A stretch of DNA of 64,000 nt, from assembly GCF_022808675.1 (NCBI RefSeq), contig NZ_JAKZKV010000010.1, positions 90,905-154,904 on the forward strand, given 5' to 3'. This DNA comes from Parabacteroides sp. FAFU027 (GTDB lineage Bacteria > Bacteroidota > Bacteroidia > Bacteroidales > UBA7332). The notes under the pieces were generated by a model. That model ran no database searches and was not told the DNA's origin. It saw nothing but the letters and a program-made list of their open reading frames with translations. Positions within the stretch are counted from its first letter, which is position 1. Each line of letters begins with the position of its first letter. The translations under genes were made by a program, and so were the position numbers. Shown in pieces: positions 34,426-43,551 of this stretch.

Positions 34426-35574
34426 CTATTCAATAGTGCCCCTTCTGATTCTGATTTTAATGGCCGGTTCTATTGGGTTCTCAGAAATAAAGATTAGGTA
34501 ACCGCCTCCACCTGCGCCGCTGAGTTTCCAACCATAGGCCATATCTTTATAGCTCTCGATCTGTTCCCATACCCCGTCCGTAATCATATTGGGAAACATG
34601 GATATTTGTGCTTCAAATGATTCGCGAAAGGCATTGCCAAATGCTTTAAGGTCTTTGGCTTGTATGGCTTCCCAGCAATCTTGTGCTGCTTTGCCAAGGC
34701 GCGCAGCTCCCTCTTCATTGATATGGGTGTTGTCCAATACATTGTAGCTCGAATTGCGTGGATATAACGGAATCATATAAATATGATCCTCAATCCAGGA
34801 TAAAGTATCGTTATCAGTGATAGATTGAATATTAGTAGGCCAATAATTTCCCTTATCGTACCAATGTTTATTCAGCCCCGGTAAGACAATGCCTAAGGAA
34901 TCCTGTGATCCGCTCACATATTGTGTGCCAGGGGGATTTTCAAAGCAGAAGAGAGTTTTTGCTAGTTTTACTTTATCGCCCGCTGGAATATCTGTCTGCC
35001 AGAGTTCGATTGCTTTTTTACGTGAACTGGTGGACATTCCGCTTCGGTCGTTGAATTCATAATCCGGTTCGATACAAATAGTGAGTACCGGGCCGGCTGC
35101 ATATTTCGATACATAAGGTTGATCGAGCCACCCTCCGGCGAGGTCAATGCGGTAGGGAATACGACATTCCTGGCGAAGAGCAGTTGTGGAACGAACAGGT
35201 AGTCCAACATGAGGAACGCGTTTACTGATTACGTATTCAATGCCGAGCTCTTTGGAGATTTTTTCTTTTTCCAGGCTGTGCCCGTCTTCATTGACGAAGA
35301 AAATATCCGGTTTCAGCTCTCTGAGCTCTTTTTCGAAGTCAAGCAGACCATTTCCTGTATTGATCCACGCGTCTTTTACCACTTTAAGGGCTTTGACCAT
35401 AAACAGACGTTCCTCTTCCGAGTTGATTGTTTTGCGGGCTTTCAGATCCTGGATTGTTTTGTCAGAGCCTAATCCGACGTAAAGATCGCCCAATTGAGCT
35501 GCTTCCATAAAAAATGCCACGTGTCCGCTGTGTAGCATATCGTAGCATCCGGAAACAAATACTTTTTTAGCCAT
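34426..35574 (-). CDS. Cytidylyltransferase-like / GHMP kinase-like fusion
   Basis: The 382-residue protein joins two enzyme domains. Residues 1-135 are a nucleotidyltransferase of the cytidylyltransferase superfamily, with YDMLHSGHVAFF (H15 and H18) and a final ISKRVPHVGLPVRSTT segment. Residues about 140-382 resemble a GHMP kinase, opening with YRIDLAGGWLDQPYV and ending with the glycine loop KLSGAGGGGYLIF. The combination could phosphorylate a sugar or polyol and then activate it with a nucleotide, as in heptose or fucose salvage, but the substrate cannot be read. It stands alone with its own terminator. The domain order differs from HldE, which has kinase first. Confidence 0.85.
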   Translation of the reverse strand: MAKKVFVSGCYDMLHSGHVAFFMEAAQLGDLYVGLGSDKTIQDLKARKTINSEEERLFMVKALKVVKDAWINTGNGLLDFEKELRELKPDIFFVNEDGHSLEKEKISKELGIEYVISKRVPHVGLPVRSTTALRQECRIPYRIDLAGGWLDQPYVSKYAAGPVLTICIEPDYEFNDRSGMSTSSRKKAIELWQTDIPAGDKVKLAKTLFCFENPPGTQYVSGSQDSLGIVLPGLNKHWYDKGNYWPTNIQSITDNDTLSWIEDHIYMIPLYPRNSSYNVLDNTHINEEGAARLGKAAQDCWEAIQAKDLKAFGNAFRESFEAQISMFPNMITDGVWEQIESYKDMAYGWKLSGAGGGGYLIFISENPIEPAIKIRIRRGTIE

Positions 35575-35626
35575 TTATCTTGATATTATGATTTTATCTA
35601 TGCTGTAATGTGCTGATGTTGTCGTT

Positions 35627-35659
35627 AAAAAACAACTGACAACAGTTTGTTGTCAGTTG
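35627..35659 (-). terminator. Terminator downstream of tex
   Basis: On the minus strand CAACTGACAACA and TGTTGTCAGTTG form a stem followed by a T run, about 70 bases past the tex stop. Confidence 0.75.
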
Positions 35660-35725
35660 ATGTTTGCAAAAATAGGAAATATTTTGGTTTGTTTTTCTAT
35701 TGAGATATATTCAAAAAGTTAAAAG

Positions 35726-37849
35726 TCAACCTTCCTTCATCGTCAGTTGTACCCGTTTTCTCTCGAAATCTACAGAAAGAACCTTTACCTGAACATGCTG
35801 GTGAATCGAAACAACTTCAGTCGGATCAGAAACAAAACGATCTGCCAGTTGTGACACGTGAACAAGTCCGTTTTCTTTAATACCGATGTCAACGAAGCAG
35901 CCGAAGTTGGTGATATTGGTCACAATGCCTGGAAGTTTCATCCCTTCGCGCAGGTCGTTGATTGTTTTAACCGTTGGGTCGAACTCGAAGACTTTAATAA
36001 TACGACGCGGGTCGCGACCTGGTTTATCCAGCTCTTCCATAATGTCGAGCAGGGTGGGAAGACCAACTTTGTCGGTGGTGAAGTCTTCCAGTTTTAGTTG
36101 CTTTTTTAGCTCTTTGTTAGTGATAAGTTCCTGAACGTTACAGCCAACCGTTTTTGCCATCTTCTCCACTATATCATAGCTTTCAGGGTGGACAGCAGAG
36201 TTATCCAGCGGATTATCGGAATCAGGAATGCGGAGGAATCCGGCACTTTGCTCAAAAGCCTTCTCTCCCATGCGGGGGACTTTCATCAGTTCCCGACGAT
36301 TGTGGAACGGTCCGTTTTCAGCGCGGAAATTGACGATATTTTGTGCCAATTGAGGCCCTAATCCCGAGATGTAGGTCAGCAAATGCTTGCTGGCCGTATT
36401 TACATTGACGCCGACTAAGTTCACACAGTTTTCTACGGTTTGGTCAAGTGTCTTTTTGAGCATGGTCTGGTCCACATCGTGCTGGTATTGGCCTACACCG
36501 ATGCTTTTCGGGTCGATTTTGATTAATTCGGCCAAAGCATCCATCAATCTTCGCCCGATTGAAACGGCTCCGCGGACGGTGACATCGAATTGAGGAAACT
36601 CTTCCCTTGCCACTTTCGACGCGGAATAGATGGATGCCCCGTTTTCGCTTACCACGAAGACCTGTACTTTGCGGTCATAACGAAGATTGGTGATAAATTG
36701 TTCCGTTTCCCGGCTGGCGGTGCCGTTACCGATAGCGATGGCTTCGATATTATAACTTTCCACCAGTTGGGTGATTTTACGAGATGCTTGTATTTTTTCG
36801 TTTTGTGGTGGATGCGGGAAGATGGCTTCGTTATGCATCAGATTTCCCTGTGCGTCAAGGCAGACGATTTTGCATCCTGTGCGGTAACCGGGGTCGATAC
36901 CCATCACTCGTTTTTGCCCCAGCGGTGCTGCCAAAAGCAGCTGGCGAAGGTTTTCGGCAAAGACCCGGATTGCTTCTACGTCGGCTTTTTCTTTCGATTC
37001 GTTGGTGAATTCTGTTTCGATGGAAGATTTCAGCAGACGTTTGTAAGCATCTTTTACGGCTTCTTCCACCTGTTGTGATGCCTCGTTATTTCCTTTTACA
37101 AAAATGCCGTTGAGGCGGTCGATGCAATGGTCGTCCTCGGGGGAGATGGATACCTTGAGAAAACCTTCCGCCTCTCCGCGACGGATTGCCAGCAAGCGGT
37201 GTGACGAACAGCGTTTCAGCGGTTCGCTCCAGTTGAAGTAGTCGCGGTATTTTACCCCTTCTTCCTCTTTGCCTTTTACGACAGAGGTAGAGATTACGGC
37301 CTCTCTGGAAAATACGTTTCGGACCGAATTGCGGGCACGTTCGTTTTCGTTGACCCATTCGGCAATGATGTCGCGGGCGCCTTTGAGCGCCTCCTCCTCG
37401 TTAACAACCTGGTCATTGACAAACTGTAGGGCACGACGGGTGAGGTTATTCTCCTGTTGAACCATCAGTATTTTGGCCAGAGGTTCTAGTCCCTTTTCTC
37501 GGGCGATTTCGGCGCGTGTACGGCGTTTGGGTTTATAAGGAAGGTAGATATCCTCCAGTTCGGTGAGCGACCAACTCTCTTCGATACGTTTCTTCAGCTC
37601 ACCGGTCAGTTTGCCCTGCTCTTCGATGGTGCTGAGGATGGTCTGTTTGCGCTTTTGGGTTTCGGTGAGCTTTTCATACTGTTCCTTGATATCGGCTACC
37701 TTGATTTCATCCAGTCCGCCGGTTGCTTCTTTGCGGTAACGGCTGATGAAGGGGATGGTGGCGCCTTCATCAAAAAGCTTTATAGTATTGTTTACCTGTT
37801 TTTCGCTCAGGGAGAGCGATTTGGCAATGAGTGAAATGAAAATCTCCAT
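35726..37849 (-). CDS. tex: Tex-family S1 RNA-binding transcription accessory protein
   Basis: The 707-residue protein shows the Tex architecture. The N-terminal helical domain includes NTIKLFDEGATIPFISRYRKE and LPYKPKRRTRAEIAREKGLE. It is followed by the YqgF/RNase H-like domain (VMGIDPGYRTGCKIVCLD) and helix-hairpin-helix segments (YISGLGPQLAQNIVNFRAEN). A C-terminal S1 domain completes it (LPGIVTNITNFGCFVDIGI, GLVHVSQL). Tex is a broadly conserved nucleic-acid-binding protein affecting transcription. The start at ATG 37849 gives the canonical opening. It appears monocistronic. Confidence 0.95.
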   Translation of the reverse strand: MEIFISLIAKSLSLSEKQVNNTIKLFDEGATIPFISRYRKEATGGLDEIKVADIKEQYEKLTETQKRKQTILSTIEEQGKLTGELKKRIEESWSLTELEDIYLPYKPKRRTRAEIAREKGLEPLAKILMVQQENNLTRRALQFVNDQVVNEEEALKGARDIIAEWVNENERARNSVRNVFSREAVISTSVVKGKEEEGVKYRDYFNWSEPLKRCSSHRLLAIRRGEAEGFLKVSISPEDDHCIDRLNGIFVKGNNEASQQVEEAVKDAYKRLLKSSIETEFTNESKEKADVEAIRVFAENLRQLLLAAPLGQKRVMGIDPGYRTGCKIVCLDAQGNLMHNEAIFPHPPQNEKIQASRKITQLVESYNIEAIAIGNGTASRETEQFITNLRYDRKVQVFVVSENGASIYSASKVAREEFPQFDVTVRGAVSIGRRLMDALAELIKIDPKSIGVGQYQHDVDQTMLKKTLDQTVENCVNLVGVNVNTASKHLLTYISGLGPQLAQNIVNFRAENGPFHNRRELMKVPRMGEKAFEQSAGFLRIPDSDNPLDNSAVHPESYDIVEKMAKTVGCNVQELITNKELKKQLKLEDFTTDKVGLPTLLDIMEELDKPGRDPRRIIKVFEFDPTVKTINDLREGMKLPGIVTNITNFGCFVDIGIKENGLVHVSQLADRFVSDPTEVVSIHQHVQVKVLSVDFERKRVQLTMKEG

Positions 37850-37908
37850 TCGGAAAAATATAGGTTAATGAATCGGGAGCAAACTTAGGTATAAAATCCG
37901 GAAGCATT

Positions 37909-38949
37909 TCACTCTGGCGCTTTATATCTTCTCCAGAATTTAAGTTTGGTCAATGAGGTATAGGTAATCATCGCATCGATCCACCGGTAACGGCGCAGAT
38001 GATGTATTAGCCGGTAGCAGAAGACCAGAAATACCAATACGATAAAGCTTTCCAGTGTAAACCGTGCCAGTTTGTCAAGAAGCGAATCGCTGTTGAAGAT
38101 GCCCCATCTGCTTACAGGAAAATATTTATAAAAAGCACTGATGACAAAAGTGTAAACGAGAATCATAATGGCGGCGAACATCCCGTGGCCTGCCTCGATA
38201 GCCCGTTTCGGACAATTATTGATGCAGCGCATACAGCTTTCGCAGCGGAAGCTCCAGTAAGGACGGTCGGCCACTTCGTAAATGGCTTTCACAGGGCACT
38301 CTTTGATACATTTACCACAACGGTTACAGGAGCGTGAGGCAAAAAGAGTTTTGGATAAAATAAAGCGTCCGACCAGAAAATAGGCGATGGCAATGGGTGA
38401 AATCAGCACATCCTGTACAATGTCAAGCGCCGCGCTGTATATTTTTCTACCTGAATAAATTTGTTGGGCGAAACGAAGTGTCTTTGTTTCACAACGGGCA
38501 ACCATTGCCGCGATTGTCTTCGGACCATAGCCGGGGTGGAGCGAAATCCAGTTTGATGGCATGTCGATGGAGCGCATTCCCGCCACGTGGTACCCTTTTG
38601 CCCAAAGGATAAAAGCTGCCAGCCACAACGCGATCCCCGATAATCCCGGGATAAAAAGCGGACCAAGCTTCATGCCAGCCCGGGTATTCATCAGGAATAC
38701 GGGTTGGTGTTCTTTGGTCGTAGGCATTCGTAGCAGGAAATATATCATCAGCGGCGGGTAGTTGAAGCCGTGGGTGGGGGAGATGAATCCCAGCATCGTA
38801 TCGGGAGTCATCTCTCTGGCTATGCGGTTTTGCGAAACGTTGATCACGCGGCTTTCGAGTCCGGCGTTTTGCGCTTCTTCATTCATCCAACGAGCGACCA
38901 TCCGGGCATTGCCTGTGCCTGAAAAATAGTAGATGTGTATCTGCTTCAT
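37909..38949 (-). CDS. EFR1-type ferredoxin/flavodoxin-like membrane protein
   Basis: A 346-residue protein combining an N-terminal flavodoxin-like domain (IYYFSGTGNARMVARWM) with two 4Fe-4S motifs (CNRCGKCIKECP and CESCMRCINNCP, around residues 213-250). Several hydrophobic segments are present in the middle and near the C-terminus (MILVYTFVISAFYKYF, ESFIVLVFLVFCYRLI). This layout matches the EFR1 ferredoxin family, expected to pass electrons at the membrane. Partner and acceptor are unknown. It is divergent from the nearby flavoprotein gene at 39252. Confidence 0.85.
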   Translation of the reverse strand: MKQIHIYYFSGTGNARMVARWMNEEAQNAGLESRVINVSQNRIAREMTPDTMLGFISPTHGFNYPPLMIYFLLRMPTTKEHQPVFLMNTRAGMKLGPLFIPGLSGIALWLAAFILWAKGYHVAGMRSIDMPSNWISLHPGYGPKTIAAMVARCETKTLRFAQQIYSGRKIYSAALDIVQDVLISPIAIAYFLVGRFILSKTLFASRSCNRCGKCIKECPVKAIYEVADRPYWSFRCESCMRCINNCPKRAIEAGHGMFAAIMILVYTFVISAFYKYFPVSRWGIFNSDSLLDKLARFTLESFIVLVFLVFCYRLIHHLRRYRWIDAMITYTSLTKLKFWRRYKAPE

Positions 38950-39251
38950 GCAATATTGAAAGGGGATTGGAATTTAGAGAATGCAAATATAGTCAGAATT
39001 TAAAGGAGGGGAAGCGATTGGGGTGTTTTGAGTATTTTGCATTGATGGCACGTCTTTTTCCTGTATTGATTGTAAGAGGGTATTCTACAACATAAAAAAA
39101 ATCGTATCGGTAAATTACAATCCGATTGAAATAGTAGTATATTTGCAAATATAAATACGTGTATATATGTTGTGGTGTAGGTGGAGATGAAATGAGAAGT
39201 TTAGTTTCTGAAATATGACTCAAATGATTAATGTCTAATAATTTAAATATA

Positions 39252-40457
39252 ATGATTATGAAAGTCCTAGTGATTGGAGGCAATTTTGCCGGAATGACCG
39301 CTGCTATGGAAGTGAAGAAAAAGCTAAACGGCAGTGTTAATGTGACTGTAATTGACCGTAATCCTGATTTTCTGTTTATTCCCTCATTGATTTGGGTGCC
39401 TTTTGGTCGACGCAATGTGGCACAAATTAGTGTGCCGAGGAGAGGGGTATTTGAAAAAGCAGGGATAGCATTTGTTCAAACTATAGCATTAAGTGTTGAT
39501 CCTGATACAAGAATCGTTACAACCGAGCAGGGGGATTTTGAATATGACCAGCTCATAATCGCTACGGGGCCAAAAGTAAAACATGATATTGCGCCGGGTG
39601 TCAAAGAGTATGCTCATTATATTGGTCATCCAACCGGAGCTTTGGCTGCAAAAGCTGCATTGGAGGAGTTTAAAAAGAATCCCGGGCCAATGGTTATCGG
39701 GGCTACTCAAAATGCAGGATGTATGGGGGCCGCATACGAGTTTCTTTTTAATATGGAGAAATGGTTGCGTGAGCAGAAAATTCGGAAAAAAGTAGATTTA
39801 TACTGGGTAACTCCTGAGACTTTTCTTGGTCACTTTGGCATTGAAGGAATGCCGATGGGGGAAGCGATGTTGAAGAAGTTTATGCAAATGTTTAATATTC
39901 ACTACCGTACAGGTGTTGGTGTGACGGAGGTGACACCTGAAAGTGTAAAGCTTACTAATGGTGAATCTTTGCCATCTAAGTTTACCATGCTTATGCCTCC
40001 TTTTGTTGGTGTTGATTTTATTACAAATTCTCCAAAATTGGAGGCGACTGCTAATGGCTTTCTTGATGTTGGATTGGATTACCGACATAGGAAATATTCC
40101 AATATCTGGGCGGCAGGATTGACTGTAAATGTGGTACCGCCTTTTAAACAGGGTGAGGTGCCTTTCTCTGTTCCTAAGACAGGTTATCCCAGCGACGAAA
40201 CAGGCAAGATTGTAGCAGAAAATATCCTTCGTTCTATTAACGGTGAGACTAAGTTGAAAGAAAAATCATGGGGTAAAATTCCGGGTGTCTGTATTATGGA
40301 TGCCGGCAAAAAGGAGGTGATTATCCTCTCTGACCACTTATTTAAGCCCCGTAACTTTGCTATTATGATTCCGAATATTTTCTATGATGTCAACAAGGTG
40401 ATCCTGGAAAAATATTTCCTATGGAAAATACGTAATGGGTATTCCTCTCTTCCTTAA
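39252..40457 (+). CDS. FAD-dependent oxidoreductase, sulfide:quinone reductase-like
   Basis: The 401-residue flavoprotein opens with the dinucleotide-binding motif VLVIGGNFAGMTAAMEV and has DYDQLIIATGPKV-type and ATQNAGCMGAAYEFLF segments. The latter holds a cysteine at a position used in sulfide:quinone reductases. A FIPSLIWVPFGRRN segment is also typical of that family, which oxidises sulfide to sulfur and passes electrons to quinone. Not every SQR cysteine can be confirmed by eye, so a related NDH-2-like enzyme remains possible. Start taken at ATG 39252; ATG 39258 or 39231 are alternatives. A terminator follows at 40618. Confidence 0.8.
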   Translation: MIMKVLVIGGNFAGMTAAMEVKKKLNGSVNVTVIDRNPDFLFIPSLIWVPFGRRNVAQISVPRRGVFEKAGIAFVQTIALSVDPDTRIVTTEQGDFEYDQLIIATGPKVKHDIAPGVKEYAHYIGHPTGALAAKAALEEFKKNPGPMVIGATQNAGCMGAAYEFLFNMEKWLREQKIRKKVDLYWVTPETFLGHFGIEGMPMGEAMLKKFMQMFNIHYRTGVGVTEVTPESVKLTNGESLPSKFTMLMPPFVGVDFITNSPKLEATANGFLDVGLDYRHRKYSNIWAAGLTVNVVPPFKQGEVPFSVPKTGYPSDETGKIVAENILRSINGETKLKEKSWGKIPGVCIMDAGKKEVIILSDHLFKPRNFAIMIPNIFYDVNKVILEKYFLWKIRNGYSSLP

Positions 40458-40617
40458 CTAAAGCCACCCCGAAAGATAACGGTAGGTAAGTTAATGTCAA
40501 TTTCTCTTTTATCATTGCTGTGCAACTAAAACAAGAATCAATATAAGTTTCTGTTGGTAGTAGCCAGTGTAGAGCACCGGTTAGTTGGTATTAAGGCATG
40601 TCTCATTGTTATATATA

Positions 40618-40657
40618 ACAGGGATAAAACACCATTTATATGTGTTTTATCCCTGTT
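40618..40657 (+). terminator. Terminator after the flavoprotein gene
   Basis: aacagggataaaacac and gtgttttatccctgtt pair perfectly around a short loop. Confidence 0.8.
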
Positions 40658-41004
40658 TATCTTCTGTTATATCTATTATTATTGACCTGTTTTTCTCCCG
40701 CTACACTTGCTCTGACTATTCAATAAGTGTTGGCTTTCTGGTATCTGTAATAGGGTTACAGCGCATAATAAATTGTTTTTGCCAGAAAGTACATAGTTTT
40801 CCAGTTGTATTTGTATGTTACTATTTGCTGAAGTGATGGGCTTCAGGCTTTATAATCGTCATTAAAGGTTTGGAGAGTATTCATTTTGGAACCAATAGCT
40901 CTGAAAAGAGTTTAAATTGTCTGAATCTACTCAACCTTCATGATGGTGGGTTGTTTTAGAATCGTTCAAGATAGAACGTCTAATAATTAACTGTCAAAAG
41001 AACT
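40658..41004. other. Non-coding spacer before ferredoxin gene
   Basis: No convincing gene, RNA or repeat seen. A short open frame across it has no start context and an unnatural composition. Confidence 0.5.
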
Positions 41005-41208
41005 ATGAAAGTAAAAAAAGTATGGCTCGATGAAAGCCAGGATAGCTGTATTGCATGCGGTATGTGTGAATCTATTGTTTCAGAAGTATTTGAAGTGTCA
41101 GACAAAATGCATGTAATCGAAGGTGTTGATTACAGTGAGTTTTCGGATGAAATCAAAGAGGCGGTTGATAGCTGTCCGGTGAATGTAATCCGCTGTGAAG
41201 AGGAGTAA
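41005..41208 (+). CDS. Small 4Fe-4S ferredoxin
   Basis: The 67-residue protein has the single-cluster ferredoxin pattern CIACGMC (Cys15, 18, 21) and the distal CPVN (Cys57) with Pro following. It is acidic, as ferredoxins are. The length and cysteine spacing fit a one-cluster 4Fe-4S ferredoxin acting as a soluble electron carrier. An additional Cys64 near the end is unusual. It has its own terminator and no obvious operon partner, though the nearby flavoprotein and EFR1 genes suggest a redox neighbourhood. Confidence 0.9.
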   Translation: MKVKKVWLDESQDSCIACGMCESIVSEVFEVSDKMHVIEGVDYSEFSDEIKEAVDSCPVNVIRCEEE

Positions 41209-41230
41209 AAGTAGGATATTATTTCGTTAG

Positions 41231-41257
41231 CCCGCTGTTGTAAAATGGCGGGTTTTT
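41231..41257 (+). terminator. Terminator after ferredoxin gene
   Basis: cccgc and gcggg form a short stem around tgttgtaaaatg, followed by a T-rich tract. Confidence 0.7.
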
Positions 41258-41437
41258 CTTTTTCTGATGGTTGTATTGCGAATATTTAGCTAAATGAGGA
41301 TTGAGTCAAAACAATTTTTGAGGAAAAAGATTTCAGCAATATCTTCTGTCAGAGTAATTTTACCTCCGAAATGTCAAAAGTGGCCGTGAGTTAAGTTAAA
41401 TGTCTGACATTTTGGCAATGAGTCTGGTTTTTTTAAT

Positions 41438-41454
41438 TTGGTATGACATTTGAA
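41438..41454 (+). promoter_or_regulatory. Possible sigma-54-type promoter upstream of the zinc metallopeptidase
   Basis: TTGGTATGACATTTGAA places GG and the TTGA element exactly 12 bases apart, as in -24/-12 promoters (TGGCACG-N4-TTGCW), but with A instead of the expected C at the -12 GC. Upstream lie AAATGTC and GACATTT, which could form an activator site. The start codon is 33 bases downstream. Only moderately convincing. Confidence 0.35.
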
Positions 41455-41486
41455 TAGGCGATATTGAAACTTAAAATTGAATCATT

Positions 41487-42170
41487 ATGATGATCTATGT
41501 TATTTTTATTGGATTTGCCCTGATTAGTTGGTTGATTCAGAGCCGACTTCGCAGTAAGTTTGATGAATATTCACAAGTGTCCATTCCTAATGGAATGACC
41601 GGTAAAGATGTGGCTGAAAAAATGCTTCACGATAATGGTATTTATGATGTAAAAGTGCTTTCGGTGGAAGGTCGTTTGACAGACCATTACAATCCGGCAG
41701 ATAAAACCGTGAATCTGAGTGAAGATGTTTATTACAGTAATAGTGTTGCAGCGGCTGCTGTTGCTGCTCATGAATGTGGTCACGCTGTACAGCATGCTAC
41801 AGCCTATAGCTTTTTGCAAATGCGAAGTAAACTGGTACCGGTGGTGAGTTTTGCATCTAACTGGGTGCAGTGGATATTGCTGGCGGGGATTTTTACACTC
41901 AAGACATTCCCTGAATTGCTGTTATTTGGGATTCTTTTGTTTGCCATGACAACGTTGTTTAGCTTTATTACCTTGCCGGTTGAAATTAATGCCAGTAGTC
42001 GTGCTATCGCATGGTTGAGTCGAGCAGGTATTACGAATGTAAATACGCATGACAAAGCAACCGACGCATTGCGTTGGGCGGCATATACTTATGTGGTCGC
42101 TGCTTTGAGTTCTCTGGCTACATTGGTTTACTATATTATGATTTATTTGGGCGGAAGCCGTCGTGAATAA
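41487..42170 (+). CDS. Membrane zinc metallopeptidase, YugP-like
   Basis: The 227-residue protein has an N-terminal membrane segment (MIYVIFIGFALISWLIQS), the zinc motif HECGH at residues 95-99 within AAAAVAAHECGHAVQH, and further membrane segments in the second half (WILLAGIF, LLLFGILLFAMTTLF, VVAALSSLATLVYYIM). This matches the YugP-like neutral zinc metallopeptidase family of the inner membrane, whose substrates are not established. It follows the ferredoxin gene after a terminator, so it is likely transcribed alone. Confidence 0.93.
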   Translation: MMIYVIFIGFALISWLIQSRLRSKFDEYSQVSIPNGMTGKDVAEKMLHDNGIYDVKVLSVEGRLTDHYNPADKTVNLSEDVYYSNSVAAAAVAAHECGHAVQHATAYSFLQMRSKLVPVVSFASNWVQWILLAGIFTLKTFPELLLFGILLFAMTTLFSFITLPVEINASSRAIAWLSRAGITNVNTHDKATDALRWAAYTYVVAALSSLATLVYYIMIYLGGSRRE

Positions 42171-42251
42171 TTTGCTTACATCCTATTAAGATAAAATGTG
42201 CCCTGCCGGAGATGTTTATGGAGGGGCATTTATTTATTTGGATATATCGTT

Positions 42252-42281
42252 TTGAAAATAGGCGGAAATTGCTTACTTTTG
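42252..42281 (+). promoter_or_regulatory. Promoter of the rplY-pth-S4 operon
   Basis: TTG at 42252-42254 and TACTTTTG at 42274-42281 with a 19-base spacer; the rplY start follows after about 80 bases of leader. Confidence 0.75.
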
Positions 42282-42362
42282 CAGCGCTTTTTAAGAACGT
42301 CCGTGTGATGGGAAATTAAGCAAGTGAAAACTTAATTTTGAGTAACACAAAATCAAACAAAA

Positions 42363-42941
42363 ATGAAAACTTTTCAATTGTTAGCTGAAGGTAGAGCAGA
42401 CCTCGGAAAAAAAGCTGCTAAAGGTATCCGTAAAAGCGATGCTATTCCTGGTGTATTGTATGGTGGTGCTGAAACAGTTCACTTCACTGTAACTCAGGAT
42501 GCTGTACGCAAACTGATCTACACTCCTGAAATCTTCAAAGTAGAATTGACTATCGATGGCAAAACTTACAACGCTATCATTAAAGATCTTCAATTCCACC
42601 CGGTATCAGACCGTATTTTGCACGTTGACTTCCTTGAAATCTTCGAAGACAAAGCAATTACAATCGAAGTACCTGTTGTACTTGACGGTTTGGCTGAAGG
42701 TGTTAAACAAGGGGGTAAACTGAGCCTTGAAATGCGTAAACTTCGCGTTAAAGCTCTTTACAACAACGTTCCTGAAAAGCTTCATATCAACATCTCAAGC
42801 CTTGGTCTTGGTAAAACTATCCAGGTTGGTGAATTGTCATACGAGAACCTCGAACTGATGAACGCTAAAAACGCTGTAGTTTGTGCCGTTAAGTTGACAA
42901 GAGCTGCAAGAGGTGCTCTGGCTGCTGCAAAAGGTAAATAA
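42363..42941 (+). CDS. rplY: 50S ribosomal protein L25/general stress protein Ctc
   Basis: L25 binds 5S rRNA in the large subunit. The 192-residue protein is the longer Ctc form: N-terminal L25 domain (GKKAAKGIRKSDAIPGVLYGG, HPVSDRILHVDFLEI) and a C-terminal TL5-type beta domain (IEVPVVLDGLAEGVKQGG). Codon use is highly biased, as in strongly expressed genes. It is first in an operon with pth (46 bp later) and the S4-domain gene. Confidence 0.96.
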   Translation: MKTFQLLAEGRADLGKKAAKGIRKSDAIPGVLYGGAETVHFTVTQDAVRKLIYTPEIFKVELTIDGKTYNAIIKDLQFHPVSDRILHVDFLEIFEDKAITIEVPVVLDGLAEGVKQGGKLSLEMRKLRVKALYNNVPEKLHINISSLGLGKTIQVGELSYENLELMNAKNAVVCAVKLTRAARGALAAAKGK

Positions 42942-42987
42942 TTTTAGTTCGGTTGACCTCCTGAAGGTCGCCACTTAAATTAGAAAA

Positions 42988-43551
42988 ATGAAGTACTTAA
43001 TCGTTGGTTTGGGAAATATCGGAAGTGAGTACGAGATGACCCGCCACAACATAGGATTCCGGGTATTGGACGCTTTAGCTAAAGCGTCCAATCTTGTTTT
43101 TACAGATAGCCGTTACGGTGCTATTTGTGAGCTGAAAGTGAAAGGCAGAACGCTTATTCTGCTTAAACCGTCTACTTATATGAATCTCAGCGGGAATGCT
43201 GTCCGTTACTGGATGCAGACCGAGAAGATTCCCTTGGAGCATGTTTTTGTAGTCGTAGATGATTTGGCGTTGCCCTTTGGGACATTGCGTGTAAAACCAA
43301 GAGGAAGCGATGCCGGTCATAACGGATTGAAGCATATTCAGCAGATTTTGGGTACAGATTCGTATTCGCGCTTGCGCTTTGGTATTGGGGATGATTACCC
43401 AAAGGGGATGCAGGTAGATTACGTTTTGGGAAAATTCAAACCGGAGGAAGAAGAGCAATTGCCCGCAAAACTGGAACGCTCTGCTGAAATTATCAAAAGT
43501 TTCTGTCTGTCAGGTATTCAGATTACGATGAACCATTTTAATAACAAATAA
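42988..43551 (+). CDS. pth: Peptidyl-tRNA hydrolase
   Basis: Pth releases tRNA from peptidyl-tRNA dropped by ribosomes. The 187-residue protein has the N-terminal [20 protein letters not shown] with catalytic His20, and [19 protein letters not shown] followed by [11 protein letters not shown], the family signatures. It follows rplY and abuts the S4-domain gene: its TAA is directly followed by the ATG of the next gene, so translation is coupled. Confidence 0.97.
   Translation: MKYLIVGLGNIGSEYEMTRHNIGFRVLDALAKASNLVFTDSRYGAICELKVKGRTLILLKPSTYMNLSGNAVRYWMQTEKIPLEHVFVVVDDLALPFGTLRVKPRGSDAGHNGLKHIQQILGTDSYSRLRFGIGDDYPKGMQVDYVLGKFKPEEEEQLPAKLERSAEIIKSFCLSGIQITMNHFNNK

Noticed and set aside
40585..40836. 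83-codon ORF
   Set aside because: Crosses the terminator hairpin of the flavoprotein gene, with unnatural composition.
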